Source of the DNA: Arachidicoccus terrestris
GTDB taxonomy: Bacteria; Bacteroidota; Bacteroidia; Chitinophagales; Chitinophagaceae
Reading direction: 5' to 3'
Assembly: GCF_020042345.1 (NCBI RefSeq)
Contig: NZ_CP083387.1
Span: 4,650,001 to 4,714,000 of the forward strand
Length of the DNA stretch: 64,000 nt
Part shown: in pieces, positions 9,024 to 17,851 of the stretch
How positions within the stretch are numbered: position 1 is the first letter of the stretch
Layout: each line of letters begins with the position of its first letter
Notes under the pieces: generated by a model
Databases searched by the model: none
What the model was told of the DNA's origin: nothing
What the model saw: only the letters and a program-made list of their open reading frames with translations
Made by a program: the position numbers and the translations under genes

Positions 9024-9956
9024 TTATTGTGGCGTTGTTATTTTAATACCGGACGAATCCGTCAGGCCGTAACCACCCTCCAACACAAATCTGTCCTGCG
9101 GTGAAAAATGAGGAGAATCAATCCCCGTCTGACTGTCATTTTCCAGACCGATGACGACGGGCACTTTATGTACCGTGGAATCATTGAGTAGCTGCAGCAC
9201 CCAATAATGCTGCTTATTTTCATCGGCATAAATACTGGCGGTCGGTAATATAAAGCCGGAGAAAGAACGAGTCGTTAAAAAGACACTGGCCATCAGCGCC
9301 GAAGGAATACCGCTGACAGCTGTTTTAATGAATATCTGTTGCGTTTGTGAAACGCTGTCCATTTGGGGCATTACTTTTTTCACTGTCCCATTTATGGCCG
9401 TTCCGTCCGGCAGGTTTATTTTCAACGATTGGTTCAGCCTGATCTTCTGACGGTATTCAAATGGCAGATTTAACTTAAATCCGAAGCTGGCTGCGTCAGC
9501 GATGGTTGCCAGCACTTCTCCTTCCTGGACATAATCGCCCACCTGATGGTTCAACAATGTGATAAGGCCACTGGCAGGGCTTTTTACCCGGCTGGTTCCG
9601 GAGAACCGAAACGATGAATCGAGTTGATTGATGATGTTGCCTATATTTTTAGATTCTTTTGTCTGGATGGTAAACAGGGGCTCTCCGCGCCATACCTTAT
9701 CTCCTACCTGACTCGCTATTTGTTTAATATAGCCATTCATATCATTTTTAACCGCTATCTCCAGTAAATAAGCCGACACTGCGTTCAGTGCAATACTATC
9801 TGCCATGGACCCATAGTTACCACTTGTAATGGTCACGGGTGTCTGTTGCCTTGCCTGATCCATATCTCCCTGCCCACTGTCCGTAGATGCGGAGCCGCCA
9901 TGGCATCCGGTCATACAGATTATCACAGCGAGCGCCGGTAGAAGAACATATTTCAT
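9024..9956 (-). CDS. RND periplasmic adaptor lipoprotein
   Basis: 310 residues. The signal peptide ends in the lipobox M-T-G-C, so the mature protein is lipid-anchored. A lipoyl/barrel-sandwich fold is visible in two halves: D-M-N-G-Y-I-K-Q-I and V-G-D-K-V-W-R-G before the short hairpin, then V-K-S-P-A-S-G-L-I and V-G-D-Y-V-Q-E-G-E-V-L-A-T-I after it. The coiled-coil hairpin between them is very short. It links the permease and outer-membrane channel of the same operon. Its start overlaps the TolC-like gene by four bases (ATGA, 9953-9956), indicating coupled translation. Confidence 0.92.
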   Translation of the reverse strand: MKYVLLPALAVIICMTGCHGGSASTDSGQGDMDQARQQTPVTITSGNYGSMADSIALNAVSAYLLEIAVKNDMNGYIKQIASQVGDKVWRGEPLFTIQTKESKNIGNIINQLDSSFRFSGTSRVKSPASGLITLLNHQVGDYVQEGEVLATIADAASFGFKLNLPFEYRQKIRLNQSLKINLPDGTAINGTVKKVMPQMDSVSQTQQIFIKTAVSGIPSALMASVFLTTRSFSGFILPTASIYADENKQHYWVLQLLNDSTVHKVPVVIGLENDSQTGIDSPHFSPQDRFVLEGGYGLTDSSGIKITTPQ

Positions 9957-11197
9957 GGTAAAAGAAGATTATGCAATTGATTAATGATTAGAAATCGTTT
10001 TATTTTATTTTGTATAACGGTTGCCCTGAGATTCATATAATTATTAATGCCCATTAAATAGTCAGCCATTCGCATACCTCCTGTAGGTAACTGCTTTTTA
10101 CCGGCAATGATCAGGGTTTTTGCGTACAGCAGGCGCTTTTCCGAAGCGTTAATCTGCTCTTCACAGATATGGAGTTGTTGATTTAACTGCATCACGATCC
10201 CCTCGTACTGCCTGCGTCGCTGCGCCGCATGCCTTTGTCTGCTTTCACTTAATAGATTGTTTTGGAGCAGTGCATATTTTTTTTGTTGGCCATCATATAT
10301 AGGTAATGAATAGCTGAGGCCAATGCTCGCGCCAAAATTTTTTGCGGCCTGTCCGGGCAGGGAGGAACTGTAACCCCCATCACCGAATACACTGATTTTG
10401 GGTTTGTAGTTCAGGTGAATGACCCTGGCGGTATTATCAATCTGGATACTGTCCAGCTGGTTTTGTTGATAGTAGAGACTCTGGTTAAAAGCCACCGGTT
10501 GTGCGTCTTCCGCCGGAGGCGGTGCCAGTTCTGTCCAACTGGTATCCACAATACCACATTGATAGTTAAGTAGCCCCAGATCATTTAAAAACCGGCCCCT
10601 TGCTTCTTTTTCCGTCAGGTCCTGGGTCTGGAGCGCCACTTTGAACAAAAGATAATCGGTTTGACTAAAACTTGCCGTGCGGGTAAGTGCCAGTAAAATA
10701 TGATCTTCGACGGCTAAAAAGCTACTGATTTCCCTGGCCAGCAAATACTGTAGCTGATCGCCATAGCAGGCAATATACTGCTCAGTAACCGTCTGTCCGA
10801 TACTCCTGCGGGAAATAGTCTCCTGATTATCCAGCTGTTTTCCCTGAATGGAGAATTGCTGCAGCCTCGTCTGCATATTATCCCTGCTGACGATTTCTTT
10901 CTTTAAGGATAATATTCCCGTTATATCCTGACCATTGGTAATGGCCTTATCATATCCCCATCCATGAATGACAGGTGCATATATCAGATTGACGTCAGCA
11001 GACACCTGTATACCGTATATGGCCTTCAATTTAGCACTATCGAGTGAAAGGGACCGGCGCTGCCCCGCCAGGTCATCGAAAACCGGTGTATGTTGCCTGG
11101 CCATCGAGAGGTAAAATGATAAGTCCTTTTTTTGCCCCAGCGCCGCGGCAGCGACCAGCATCGCTCCGCTCAGTAAAAAAAGTTTCCCCTTTTTCAT
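9953..11197 (-). CDS. TolC-like outer membrane efflux protein
   Basis: 414 residues with an N-terminal signal peptide (L-L-S-G-A-M-L-V-A-A-A-A-L-G-Q) and two long helical stretches separated by strands, as in the TolC/OEP family. It is first in a three-gene operon (channel, adaptor, permease), the order common in Bacteroidota. It should form the trimeric exit duct of the pump. The sequence is divergent, and the family is assigned from length, exported character and operon position together with helical repeats such as L-Q-N-N-L-L-S-E-S-R-Q. Confidence 0.87.
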   Translation of the reverse strand: MKKGKLFLLSGAMLVAAAALGQKKDLSFYLSMARQHTPVFDDLAGQRRSLSLDSAKLKAIYGIQVSADVNLIYAPVIHGWGYDKAITNGQDITGILSLKKEIVSRDNMQTRLQQFSIQGKQLDNQETISRRSIGQTVTEQYIACYGDQLQYLLAREISSFLAVEDHILLALTRTASFSQTDYLLFKVALQTQDLTEKEARGRFLNDLGLLNYQCGIVDTSWTELAPPPAEDAQPVAFNQSLYYQQNQLDSIQIDNTARVIHLNYKPKISVFGDGGYSSSLPGQAAKNFGASIGLSYSLPIYDGQQKKYALLQNNLLSESRQRHAAQRRRQYEGIVMQLNQQLHICEEQINASEKRLLYAKTLIIAGKKQLPTGGMRMADYLMGINNYMNLRATVIQNKIKRFLIINQLHNLLLP

Positions 11198-11304
11198 CTA
11201 CCAAAGGTTCATCTGAATTCTGAACAAAATCTAAAGGCCACCTCTCCGTAGCAAGGGGAAAATAGACGCATGCCCCTTTTCAAATTTTCTTCAGGATGAG
11301 AAAA

Positions 11305-11312
11305 TAGCTTTG
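11305..11312 (+). promoter_or_regulatory. Bacteroidota -7 box TAGCTTTG
   Basis: Exact match to TAnnTTTG, 65 bases ahead of the first PAP2 start, in the divergent gap with the efflux operon. No clear -33 TTG is seen. Confidence 0.4.
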
Positions 11313-11376
11313 CTGCGGCCCCGTTCGCTTAATTACATAAAATTCGTACAGCACGCTCTTAAATCGACCCGTAAAG

Positions 11377-12150
11377 ATGTTCAGAATATGTTGCATTATA
11401 CTGCAGCTGACATTATTGCTTTTTCTCTCCTTTATACGTGTCAGCGCACAGCTGCCTGCTGGAGATGAGACCAGCCCACTGATGAAGGCAGATTCACTGT
11501 CTGCCGGCAACATTTACCGATACGAAACCAAGCCTTCTCGTGCTGCCTTTGCTCATGATTCAGAAAGGCTGGTTTATGCACCCAGGCAGCTTCTGGCGCC
11601 GGGTCTGCTTGCGGCCGCCGGCATGGCGACTTTTTTTAATCAAAAAGAGGGACTAAAAAACGAACTGGTGGAATACAGAGCCGATCATTTCTCGAGTTTC
11701 AGAACGAAAGTGGATAACTACCTTCAGTTCTCGCCACTAATCGCGAATTACGTTCTGGAAGGCCTGGGTATACCCGGCAGAACGGACCCTGCCAATCAGG
11801 CTGTGATCATGCTTAAAAGCGAGGCCATCATGTTAGGTACGACCTATCTGCTAAAGACCAGTGTCGATGAACGAAGGCCGGACGCCAGTAATCATCAGTC
11901 ATTTCCGTCAGGACACACAGCTCAGGCCTTTATGGCAGCCACTGTTTTGAGCCAGCAGTATGGTTACCGGTATAACTGTCTGCCCTATGCTGCCTATACA
12001 ATGGCAGCCGGCACCGGCCTTCTAAGGATGGCCAATAACAAACACTATATCTGTGACGTATTGGCAGGAGCCGCCATTGGGATACTCTCCGTTAAAATCG
12101 CCTATTGGACCCACAGGTATCATTGGGGCAAACATGCTATAAGACGTTAA
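11377..12150 (+). CDS. PAP2 superfamily phosphatase, copy 1
   Basis: 257 residues with a signal peptide ending near V-S-A-Q. The three PAP2 active-site motifs are present: K160 with R-P at 167-168, P-S-G-H at 177-180, and R217-x5-H223-x3-D227. The two His and the Arg perform phosphoryl transfer, typically on undecaprenyl pyrophosphate, phosphatidic acid or lipid A at the periplasmic face. The protein is 96 bases ahead of a paralogue with the same layout (same A-P-R/Q-L-L-A-P-G lead-in and the shared L-R-M/L-A-N-N-K-H-Y block), showing a tandem duplication. A phospho-transferase gene follows, so lipid or lipid-A remodelling is the likely context. Confidence 0.9.
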   Translation: MFRICCIILQLTLLLFLSFIRVSAQLPAGDETSPLMKADSLSAGNIYRYETKPSRAAFAHDSERLVYAPRQLLAPGLLAAAGMATFFNQKEGLKNELVEYRADHFSSFRTKVDNYLQFSPLIANYVLEGLGIPGRTDPANQAVIMLKSEAIMLGTTYLLKTSVDERRPDASNHQSFPSGHTAQAFMAATVLSQQYGYRYNCLPYAAYTMAAGTGLLRMANNKHYICDVLAGAAIGILSVKIAYWTHRYHWGKHAIRR

Positions 12151-12246
12151 TTTTCATCTCTCAACCTGGGTATGCTTTCCGTTCTTCAGAATTCATTCAG
12201 AATATCACATCACATTTGCAGAAATATGTTGATGGAAGGACCAGGG

Positions 12247-12993
12247 ATGAAAGTTTTTAAGTGGCTGGGATTTTTATGGATCTGGGTCTGCCTGCCCCTG
12301 TCGGTGGTTTACGCGCAGGCCGGGGGTGGATCAGACACCGCGTTAAACCAGGTGTCACGGCCAGTCACTGACACTGTTGCCATACCCGATTCTTATCACA
12401 GGGCGTATTTATCCGCCCCACGGTATACGCCGAAGCAACTCCTTACACCCGGTGTGCTCACGGCCGCGGGAATCGCTATGGATTTCAGTCAGGGCTTGAA
12501 AAACACCCAGTTAAGCTTTCATGACGCGCATTTAAAAGATTTCCATACAGCAGCGGACAACATCCTTTTGTATGCACCTGCTGCCATACCTTATGGATTG
12601 GATCTCATTGGGATCCGATCAAAAACAGATATAGCCAACAGAACGGCCATACTCATCAAAGGAGAAATCTTGCTGACGGCTACAGGCTATTTATTAAAGC
12701 ACACCATACATGAATGGCGCCCGGATGGAAGCAATCACTATAGCTTCCCTTCCGGGCATACCCTGCAGGTCTTTGCGACAGCCACGATGCTCAGTGAAGA
12801 GTATCGGGACAAATATAAATGGATGCCTTATGCAGCCTACGGACTGGCAACCGGCGTTGGCTTACTTAGACTGGCCAATAATAAGCACTACATAGGAGAT
12901 GTATTGGTTGGTGCGGGTTTGGGCATCCTGTCTATGAAACTCGCTTACTGGACGCATCGCTACAGCTGGCATAAACACAGGAAATTCAAATGA
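12247..12993 (+). CDS. PAP2 superfamily phosphatase, copy 2
   Basis: 248 residues from M-K-V-F-K at 12247. This start gives a clean signal peptide ending at V-Y-A-Q, whereas the longer frame from 12172 adds 25 residues that would bury it. PAP2 motifs K-H-T-I-H-E-W-R-P, P-S-G-H and R-L-A-N-N-K-H-Y-I-G-D are intact, so both duplicated copies should be active. It differs from copy 1 mainly in the N-terminal 80 residues. The next gene starts 7 bases after its stop, so it is co-transcribed with the LTA-synthase-like transferase. Confidence 0.9.
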   Translation: MKVFKWLGFLWIWVCLPLSVVYAQAGGGSDTALNQVSRPVTDTVAIPDSYHRAYLSAPRYTPKQLLTPGVLTAAGIAMDFSQGLKNTQLSFHDAHLKDFHTAADNILLYAPAAIPYGLDLIGIRSKTDIANRTAILIKGEILLTATGYLLKHTIHEWRPDGSNHYSFPSGHTLQVFATATMLSEEYRDKYKWMPYAAYGLATGVGLLRLANNKHYIGDVLVGAGLGILSMKLAYWTHRYSWHKHRKFK

Positions 12994-13000
12994 TAATATC

Positions 13001-15109
13001 ATGCGGGCATATTTAAAATACGGCAAACCCTTTGCTTATCTTTGCGGATTTTATCTGGTGGTCAACACAGCGCTTCGGCTGCTGTTGCTGGCCGACCATC
13101 AAATGCGCGCGACTTTTCATTTTACGGACTATTTCCGGGTGCTGCTGCCGGGACTCTTTCCCAACCTGCTGGTGTTTTTCATGCTGGCTATGCCCTTGTG
13201 GCTATACCTGCTTTTCCTGTCTGATGGCAAACTCAAAAAGCCCTATGGGCAGATTATATTGGGTCTTCTGATCCTACTACTCGGTTATGTATTACTGAGC
13301 AACAATATCATTAAAGCCTATGGCAGTGTCCTGATCAATATCGTGGTTATTTTTCTTTCTATAAAGCTACTACTAACAGCCTGGATGGTCGGTGCACCAC
13401 GTTACAGGCTACAAACCCGAAAATGGTTATTTGGATTTACGCTTTTTCTTTATGTAGCAGCCATTTTACTAAATGCGCTCAGTGAATATTTTTTCTTCAA
13501 AGAATTCGGTGTCCGTTACAATTTTATTGCAGTAGATTATCTGATCTACACCAATGAGGTGATCGGGAATATTATGCAGTCCTATCCCGTAGTACCCCTG
13601 TTTTCAGTATTGGCGCTCGTGGCCATTGCGATTACGGTATTTATTTACCGTAGAACAACAGACTATTTTGCTCCCTTACCCGATCTCAAGACAAAGCTTT
13701 TGCTGATCATCGCCGCCGCGGTAAGCATACTTGTTGCTTCCCGGTTATTACCCTTCTATGCCGGGGAAAACACCGGTGATAACATATATGTCAGTGAACT
13801 CGGCGCGGATGGCCTGTATAAGTTTTATACCGCCTTTCAGGACAATGGCTTAAGTTATACAAAGTTCTACCCGGAAATAGAGCAACAAAAAGCCGTTACC
13901 TTCCTGGCACGGCAGCTGGGATGGACACCATCCCCGGATCATCAAACGGGCTTTGAAAAAAAAGTCACCGACACCGCCGGCGAAAGCCATAAAAACATTG
14001 TGCTGATCAGCGTGGAAAGCCTGAGTGCTGATTATCTGGCCCATTATGGCAACAAGCATCATCTTACTCCTTTTTTGGATTCTCTGGCAGACCAGAGTTT
14101 AATGTTTACCCGGCTTTACGCCGCGGGCAACCGGACTGTCAGGGGCCTTGAGGCTTTGACCCTGTGTATTCCCCCCTCTCCCGGGGAAAGTATTATTAAG
14201 CGAAAAGACAATAAAAATAAATTCACGACAGGCGGCATTCTGAGGCAAAAAGGCTATACGGTACAGTTTTTATACGGCGGTTACAGCTATTTTGACAATA
14301 TGCAGGATTTTTTTGAGGGCAATGGCTATCAGGTGATCGATCGAAATAATTTCCAGGCTTCCGAGATCAGTTTCGCTAATATATGGGGTGTTTGCGATGA
14401 GGATATGGCTGGCAAAATGATCCAGGTATTAGACAAGGATCATGGGACCGGCAGACCGTTCTTTGCCCATTGGATGACCGTTTCCAATCACCGGCCTTTT
14501 ACCTATCCGAATGGTAAAATAGCTATACCCGGGGATGCCAGATCCAGAAACGGCGGTGTGATGTATACAGACTATGCTCTCCGCCGCTTTTTTCAAATGG
14601 CCCGGCGCCGGCCCTGGTTTAACAATACTGTTTTTATTATTGTGGCTGACCACTGCGCTTCCTCTGCCGGCAAGGTCGCCCTGCCGTTGGATAAATACCG
14701 GATCCCCTGTCTGGTATACAGCCCGGGCTTTATACCGGCCAGGAAGGTCAACACACTGATGTCCCAAATAGATATTATGCCGACTGTTTTCGGGCTGCTA
14801 CACTTCAGTTACCGGTCAAAATTTATCGGAGAAGATATTTTTAAACAAAGCTACCGGCCAAGGGCACTCATGGCCACCTACCAGGATATGGGCTATCTGC
14901 AGGACAGCGTATTAACGGTATTGTCGCCGGTCCGTCAGATCAAATCGTACCGGATCCGGCCCGCAAAGAGCACAGCTACGATACCAGGGGATTTTATCAG
15001 TAAATTTGATGAACTGCCAGTAAGCCCCAGGGATAGTCTTAAAGACGCGGCTATCAGTTATTATCAAATGACTGCATGGCTGCTGGATAAGAGAAAATAC
15101 CAAGAGTAA
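13001..15109 (+). CDS. LTA synthase-like / sulfatase-fold membrane transferase
   Basis: 702 residues. The N-terminal part carries about five transmembrane helices (between residues 10 and 245), and the C-terminal part is a periplasmic alkaline-phosphatase-fold domain. Visible catalytic features are I-S-V-E-S-L near 336-341 (metal-binding Glu), A-G-N-R-T-V-R-G with Thr379 in the nucleophile position, and V-A-D-H near residue 550 (metal-binding Asp and His). Such enzymes move phosphoglycerol or phosphoethanolamine from phospholipids onto another envelope molecule. In a Gram-negative without lipoteichoic acid the acceptor may be lipid A or a periplasmic glycan. It follows two PAP2 phosphatases in the same transcription unit, which could remove or recycle phosphate groups on the same lipids. 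Confidence 0.87.
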   Translation: MRAYLKYGKPFAYLCGFYLVVNTALRLLLLADHQMRATFHFTDYFRVLLPGLFPNLLVFFMLAMPLWLYLLFLSDGKLKKPYGQIILGLLILLLGYVLLSNNIIKAYGSVLINIVVIFLSIKLLLTAWMVGAPRYRLQTRKWLFGFTLFLYVAAILLNALSEYFFFKEFGVRYNFIAVDYLIYTNEVIGNIMQSYPVVPLFSVLALVAIAITVFIYRRTTDYFAPLPDLKTKLLLIIAAAVSILVASRLLPFYAGENTGDNIYVSELGADGLYKFYTAFQDNGLSYTKFYPEIEQQKAVTFLARQLGWTPSPDHQTGFEKKVTDTAGESHKNIVLISVESLSADYLAHYGNKHHLTPFLDSLADQSLMFTRLYAAGNRTVRGLEALTLCIPPSPGESIIKRKDNKNKFTTGGILRQKGYTVQFLYGGYSYFDNMQDFFEGNGYQVIDRNNFQASEISFANIWGVCDEDMAGKMIQVLDKDHGTGRPFFAHWMTVSNHRPFTYPNGKIAIPGDARSRNGGVMYTDYALRRFFQMARRRPWFNNTVFIIVADHCASSAGKVALPLDKYRIPCLVYSPGFIPARKVNTLMSQIDIMPTVFGLLHFSYRSKFIGEDIFKQSYRPRALMATYQDMGYLQDSVLTVLSPVRQIKSYRIRPAKSTATIPGDFISKFDELPVSPRDSLKDAAISYYQMTAWLLDKRKYQE

Positions 15110-15115
15110 AACCGC

Positions 15116-15529
15116 TCAAAGGATGAGTATAAAAGTGCCGACGATGATCAGTGCAGCACCGGTCAGTGTTTTCCAGTCAGGTGTTTCTCCCAGAAAAATA
15201 ATCGACAGTACGATAGCCAGCGCCACACTTAATTTATCCACGGGAGCCACCTGAGACACTTTGCCCAGACTAAGTGCCTTGAAATAGAAGATCCAGGAAA
15301 GTCCTGTGGCAATACCGGAGAGCACCAGAAAGGTCATATTCTGCCGGCTCAGTTGTTGCCAGTCTTTCCACTCTCCTTTATACAAGACAATCCCCCAGGC
15401 GAGTGTCAGGATCACTACGGTGCGGATCGCCGTAGCCAGGTCTGCTGACATGCCTTTTATGCCGACTTTGGCAAATATGGCCGTAAGCGCGGCAAACAAG
15501 GCCGCCAGTAAAGCATAGATCCACCACAT
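15116..15529 (-). CDS. Half-size EamA/DMT family transporter
   Basis: 137 residues and about five hydrophobic helices, one EamA repeat rather than the usual two, so it would act as a dimer. The start (M-W-W-I-Y-A-L-L-A-A-L-F-A-A-L-T-A-I-F-A-K) and the end (G-A-A-L-I-I-V-G-T) are typical of the small EmrE-like branch common in many bacteria. Substrate unknown. It is convergent with the LTA-synthase-like gene, with only six bases between the stops. Confidence 0.87.
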   Translation of the reverse strand: MWWIYALLAALFAALTAIFAKVGIKGMSADLATAIRTVVILTLAWGIVLYKGEWKDWQQLSRQNMTFLVLSGIATGLSWIFYFKALSLGKVSQVAPVDKLSVALAIVLSIIFLGETPDWKTLTGAALIIVGTFILIL

Positions 15530-15754
15530 AGTTGACTATTTAATTGACAGGACCACAAAGATAGGAACAAACAAAACGCAGCAACGCCGCTATTTGTGAT
15601 CTGTTTGCTGCTTTTGAAGATCCGTCTATAAATTCAGGGTTTATTCAGATTTTTGCAGGTTCTTTGTTCAGGGCAAGCGGCCAGGAAACTGAGCACTGGC
15701 TCAGGCAAGTATCATCAAAATCAGTATCTTTAACGTACTTCCGGCAATTTAACT

Positions 15755-16420
15755 ATGAAAATATTAATCGTAGAGGATGAAATAGAACTGGCTAAAAGTA
15801 TCCAGCAATATTTACAAAGAGAGAATTATCTGTGCGAGGTGGCGGCTGATATCGCCCAAGGACGGCAAATGATAGAGGATTTTGCCTATGACTGTATCTT
15901 ACTGGATATTAATTTGCCGGAAGGCAGCGGCCTTACCTTGTTAAAAGAGCTTAAGCAGGATAAAAAAACGGATGGGGTGATTATTATTTCCGCCAGAGAC
16001 GGCTTAGAAGACAAAGTACTTTCACTCAAACTGGGAGCGGATGACTACCTGGCCAAGCCGTTTCACCTGGCAGAACTTAGTGCGCGTATTGAAGCCATCA
16101 TTCGCAGAAGATACCTGAAGGGAGAAAGCCGGTTAAGTTATGAAGATCTGGTAATCGATACGCTGGCCAGATCGGCCAGCGTGGAAGGACTGCCTATCCA
16201 GCTCACCAAGACGGAATATGAATTACTCTTATTTTTAATGATCAATAAAGGGCGGGTGATTACTAAAAATGCCATTGCCGAACACCTTTTAGGCAGATCC
16301 GCCTTATATTTGGATAATTATGACATTATTTATGCCCATGTCAAGAATCTGAAAAAGAAATTAGGATCAATGGGCAGCAGCATTAAAACGATCTATGGCA
16401 CAGGCTATAAGTTCACCTGA
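15755..16420 (+). CDS. OmpR-family response regulator
   Basis: 221 residues. The receiver domain has the acidic pair E7-D8, phosphoacceptor Asp51 (C-I-L-L-D-I-N-L-P) and the K-P-F motif near residue 101. A winged-helix DNA-binding domain fills residues 125-221, including the T-K-T-E-Y-E-L-L and I-Y-G-T-G-Y-K-F signatures. Its stop overlaps the histidine kinase start by one base (TGATG), so the two are a coupled two-component system. The porin-Rieske-imelysin-oxidoreductase operon lies directly downstream and is the probable target. Confidence 0.95.
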   Translation: MKILIVEDEIELAKSIQQYLQRENYLCEVAADIAQGRQMIEDFAYDCILLDINLPEGSGLTLLKELKQDKKTDGVIIISARDGLEDKVLSLKLGADDYLAKPFHLAELSARIEAIIRRRYLKGESRLSYEDLVIDTLARSASVEGLPIQLTKTEYELLLFLMINKGRVITKNAIAEHLLGRSALYLDNYDIIYAHVKNLKKKLGSMGSSIKTIYGTGYKFT

Positions 16421-17736
16421 TGAAACTATTACATTATACTTCTTTACGACATCTGCTCTTTGCCTCCTTGCTGACCCTGGTCAGTATCCCGGTTTTTTAT
16501 ATACTGTTAAACAATATTTTTGTTCATTCCATTGACAGAGACCTGAGGATGCAGGCCTCACAGATTCCCTCCATTGTCAGTATCATTCAGACGCCGGCAG
16601 ATTTCCAGTTGTGGAAAGAGCTGGATAATGACCTCGATATCCAGCCCATCGACAGTGTCGCTTTCCATGATAAGCCCTTTACCATTCAAAGACAATCTGC
16701 TGACGGTACGGATCCGGAAGACTTCAGGATCCTGCAGAAAAAAGTGGAGATTATGGGCAAGCCTTATGTTGTCAGCATTGAATCCTCTTTATTTGAGAAA
16801 GAAGACCTCATCCAGACCATTTTAACCATTCAGCTCGGCATTCTTATCCTTTTACTACTGGGTACTGTCGGGATCAATTATTTTATCCATAAAAGAATCT
16901 GGAAACCCTTTTATGACGCGCTCGCCTACCTGAAGGCGTTTAATATCGAATCTGATAATATGCAATTGCCAAAAAGGCTCAAAATACAGGAATTTAAAGA
17001 ATTGAATCACTCTGTCCAGCAACTTTCCATCCGGGTACGGCGTGCGTATCACTCTCAGAAAGAATTTATCGAGAATGCTTCCCATGAGTTGCAAACACCA
17101 CTCACCGTACTCAAATTCAAATTAGAGTTATTACTGCAGCAGCAAGATCTTACCGGCGAACAGGGGGAGCTGATCGGTGACATGTATCGAGAGATTGAAC
17201 AGATGCAGGAACTGAACAGTAATCTGTTATTGTTGAGCAAAATAGAAAACGGGCAGTTTGCCGATGAAGAAACAGTTCATGTACAGGAAACCATAGAGGA
17301 AGTCACAGAGGACCTTTCCTTGCTGGCACAGTCGAAAGCTCAGTCCATTCAGACAGACTTTGCCACACCGGCGATCACACTTGCCAGTGCGAACAAAACA
17401 CTTTTTAAAATCATGGTGGCCAATCTGGTAACCAATGCGATTCAATATTCTGCATCAGGAAGCACTATCCGGGTAAAGCTAACCGCTACCTTCCTGCAGG
17501 TCTGTAATCCCGGGACACCCTTTAATATCTCCTCTGAAAAAATCTTTAAAAGATTTGTCAGACAGAACAAGCAAAAAGGCAATGGGCTCGGATTATCTAT
17601 TGTACAAACCATCGCCAGGTACCACCATTACCATATTTCTTATGACTACAATAACGGAACGCATCAGTTTACCCTCCGCTGGGAACCGGTCAGCAAATCA
17701 ACAGAAAAAGCCTCCCCTGCAATAGCTCTCTTATAA
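16420..17736 (+). CDS. Sensor histidine kinase (HisKA-HATPase)
   Basis: 438 residues. Two membrane helices (about 10-30 and 140-160) flank a short periplasmic sensor of about 110 residues. A HAMP-like linker is followed by the H-box E-N-A-S-H-E-L-Q-T-P-L with the phosphorylated His222. The ATP-binding part has an N-box (N-L-V-T-N-A-I-Q-Y-S) and G-N-G-L-G-L-S-I-V. It is the partner of the response regulator just upstream, with overlapping stop and start. The signal is unknown; the downstream iron/redox genes make iron or envelope redox state a reasonable guess. Confidence 0.95.
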   Translation: MKLLHYTSLRHLLFASLLTLVSIPVFYILLNNIFVHSIDRDLRMQASQIPSIVSIIQTPADFQLWKELDNDLDIQPIDSVAFHDKPFTIQRQSADGTDPEDFRILQKKVEIMGKPYVVSIESSLFEKEDLIQTILTIQLGILILLLLGTVGINYFIHKRIWKPFYDALAYLKAFNIESDNMQLPKRLKIQEFKELNHSVQQLSIRVRRAYHSQKEFIENASHELQTPLTVLKFKLELLLQQQDLTGEQGELIGDMYREIEQMQELNSNLLLLSKIENGQFADEETVHVQETIEEVTEDLSLLAQSKAQSIQTDFATPAITLASANKTLFKIMVANLVTNAIQYSASGSTIRVKLTATFLQVCNPGTPFNISSEKIFKRFVRQNKQKGNGLGLSIVQTIARYHHYHISYDYNNGTHQFTLRWEPVSKSTEKASPAIALL

Positions 17737-17778
17737 ATCTGCATCCCAGGCGCTCTTTAAAAGAAATTTCCGATCGCG

Positions 17779-17806
17779 GTAAATTATTCCTCATCTCGTA
17801 AATTAT
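17779..17806 (+). promoter_or_regulatory. Direct repeats, candidate response-regulator box
   Basis: GTAAATTAT occurs at 17779-17787 and again at 17798-17806, 19 bases apart start to start, just upstream of the -7 box at 17823. Direct repeats in this position suit an OmpR-type activator, but the 19-base spacing is wider than the usual 11. Confidence 0.3.
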
Positions 17807-17822
17807 AAAAAAAGCGGCCTCC

Positions 17823-17830
17823 TACATTTG
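17823..17830 (+). promoter_or_regulatory. Bacteroidota -7 box TACATTTG of the porin operon
   Basis: Exact TAnnTTTG match, 21 bases ahead of the chosen porin start at 17852. It also shows that a TTG at 17828 inside the box cannot be the translation start. No convincing -33 TTG is seen, which fits activator dependence. Confidence 0.5.
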
Positions 17831-17851
17831 CGGCACAAAACTGTGACGTAC

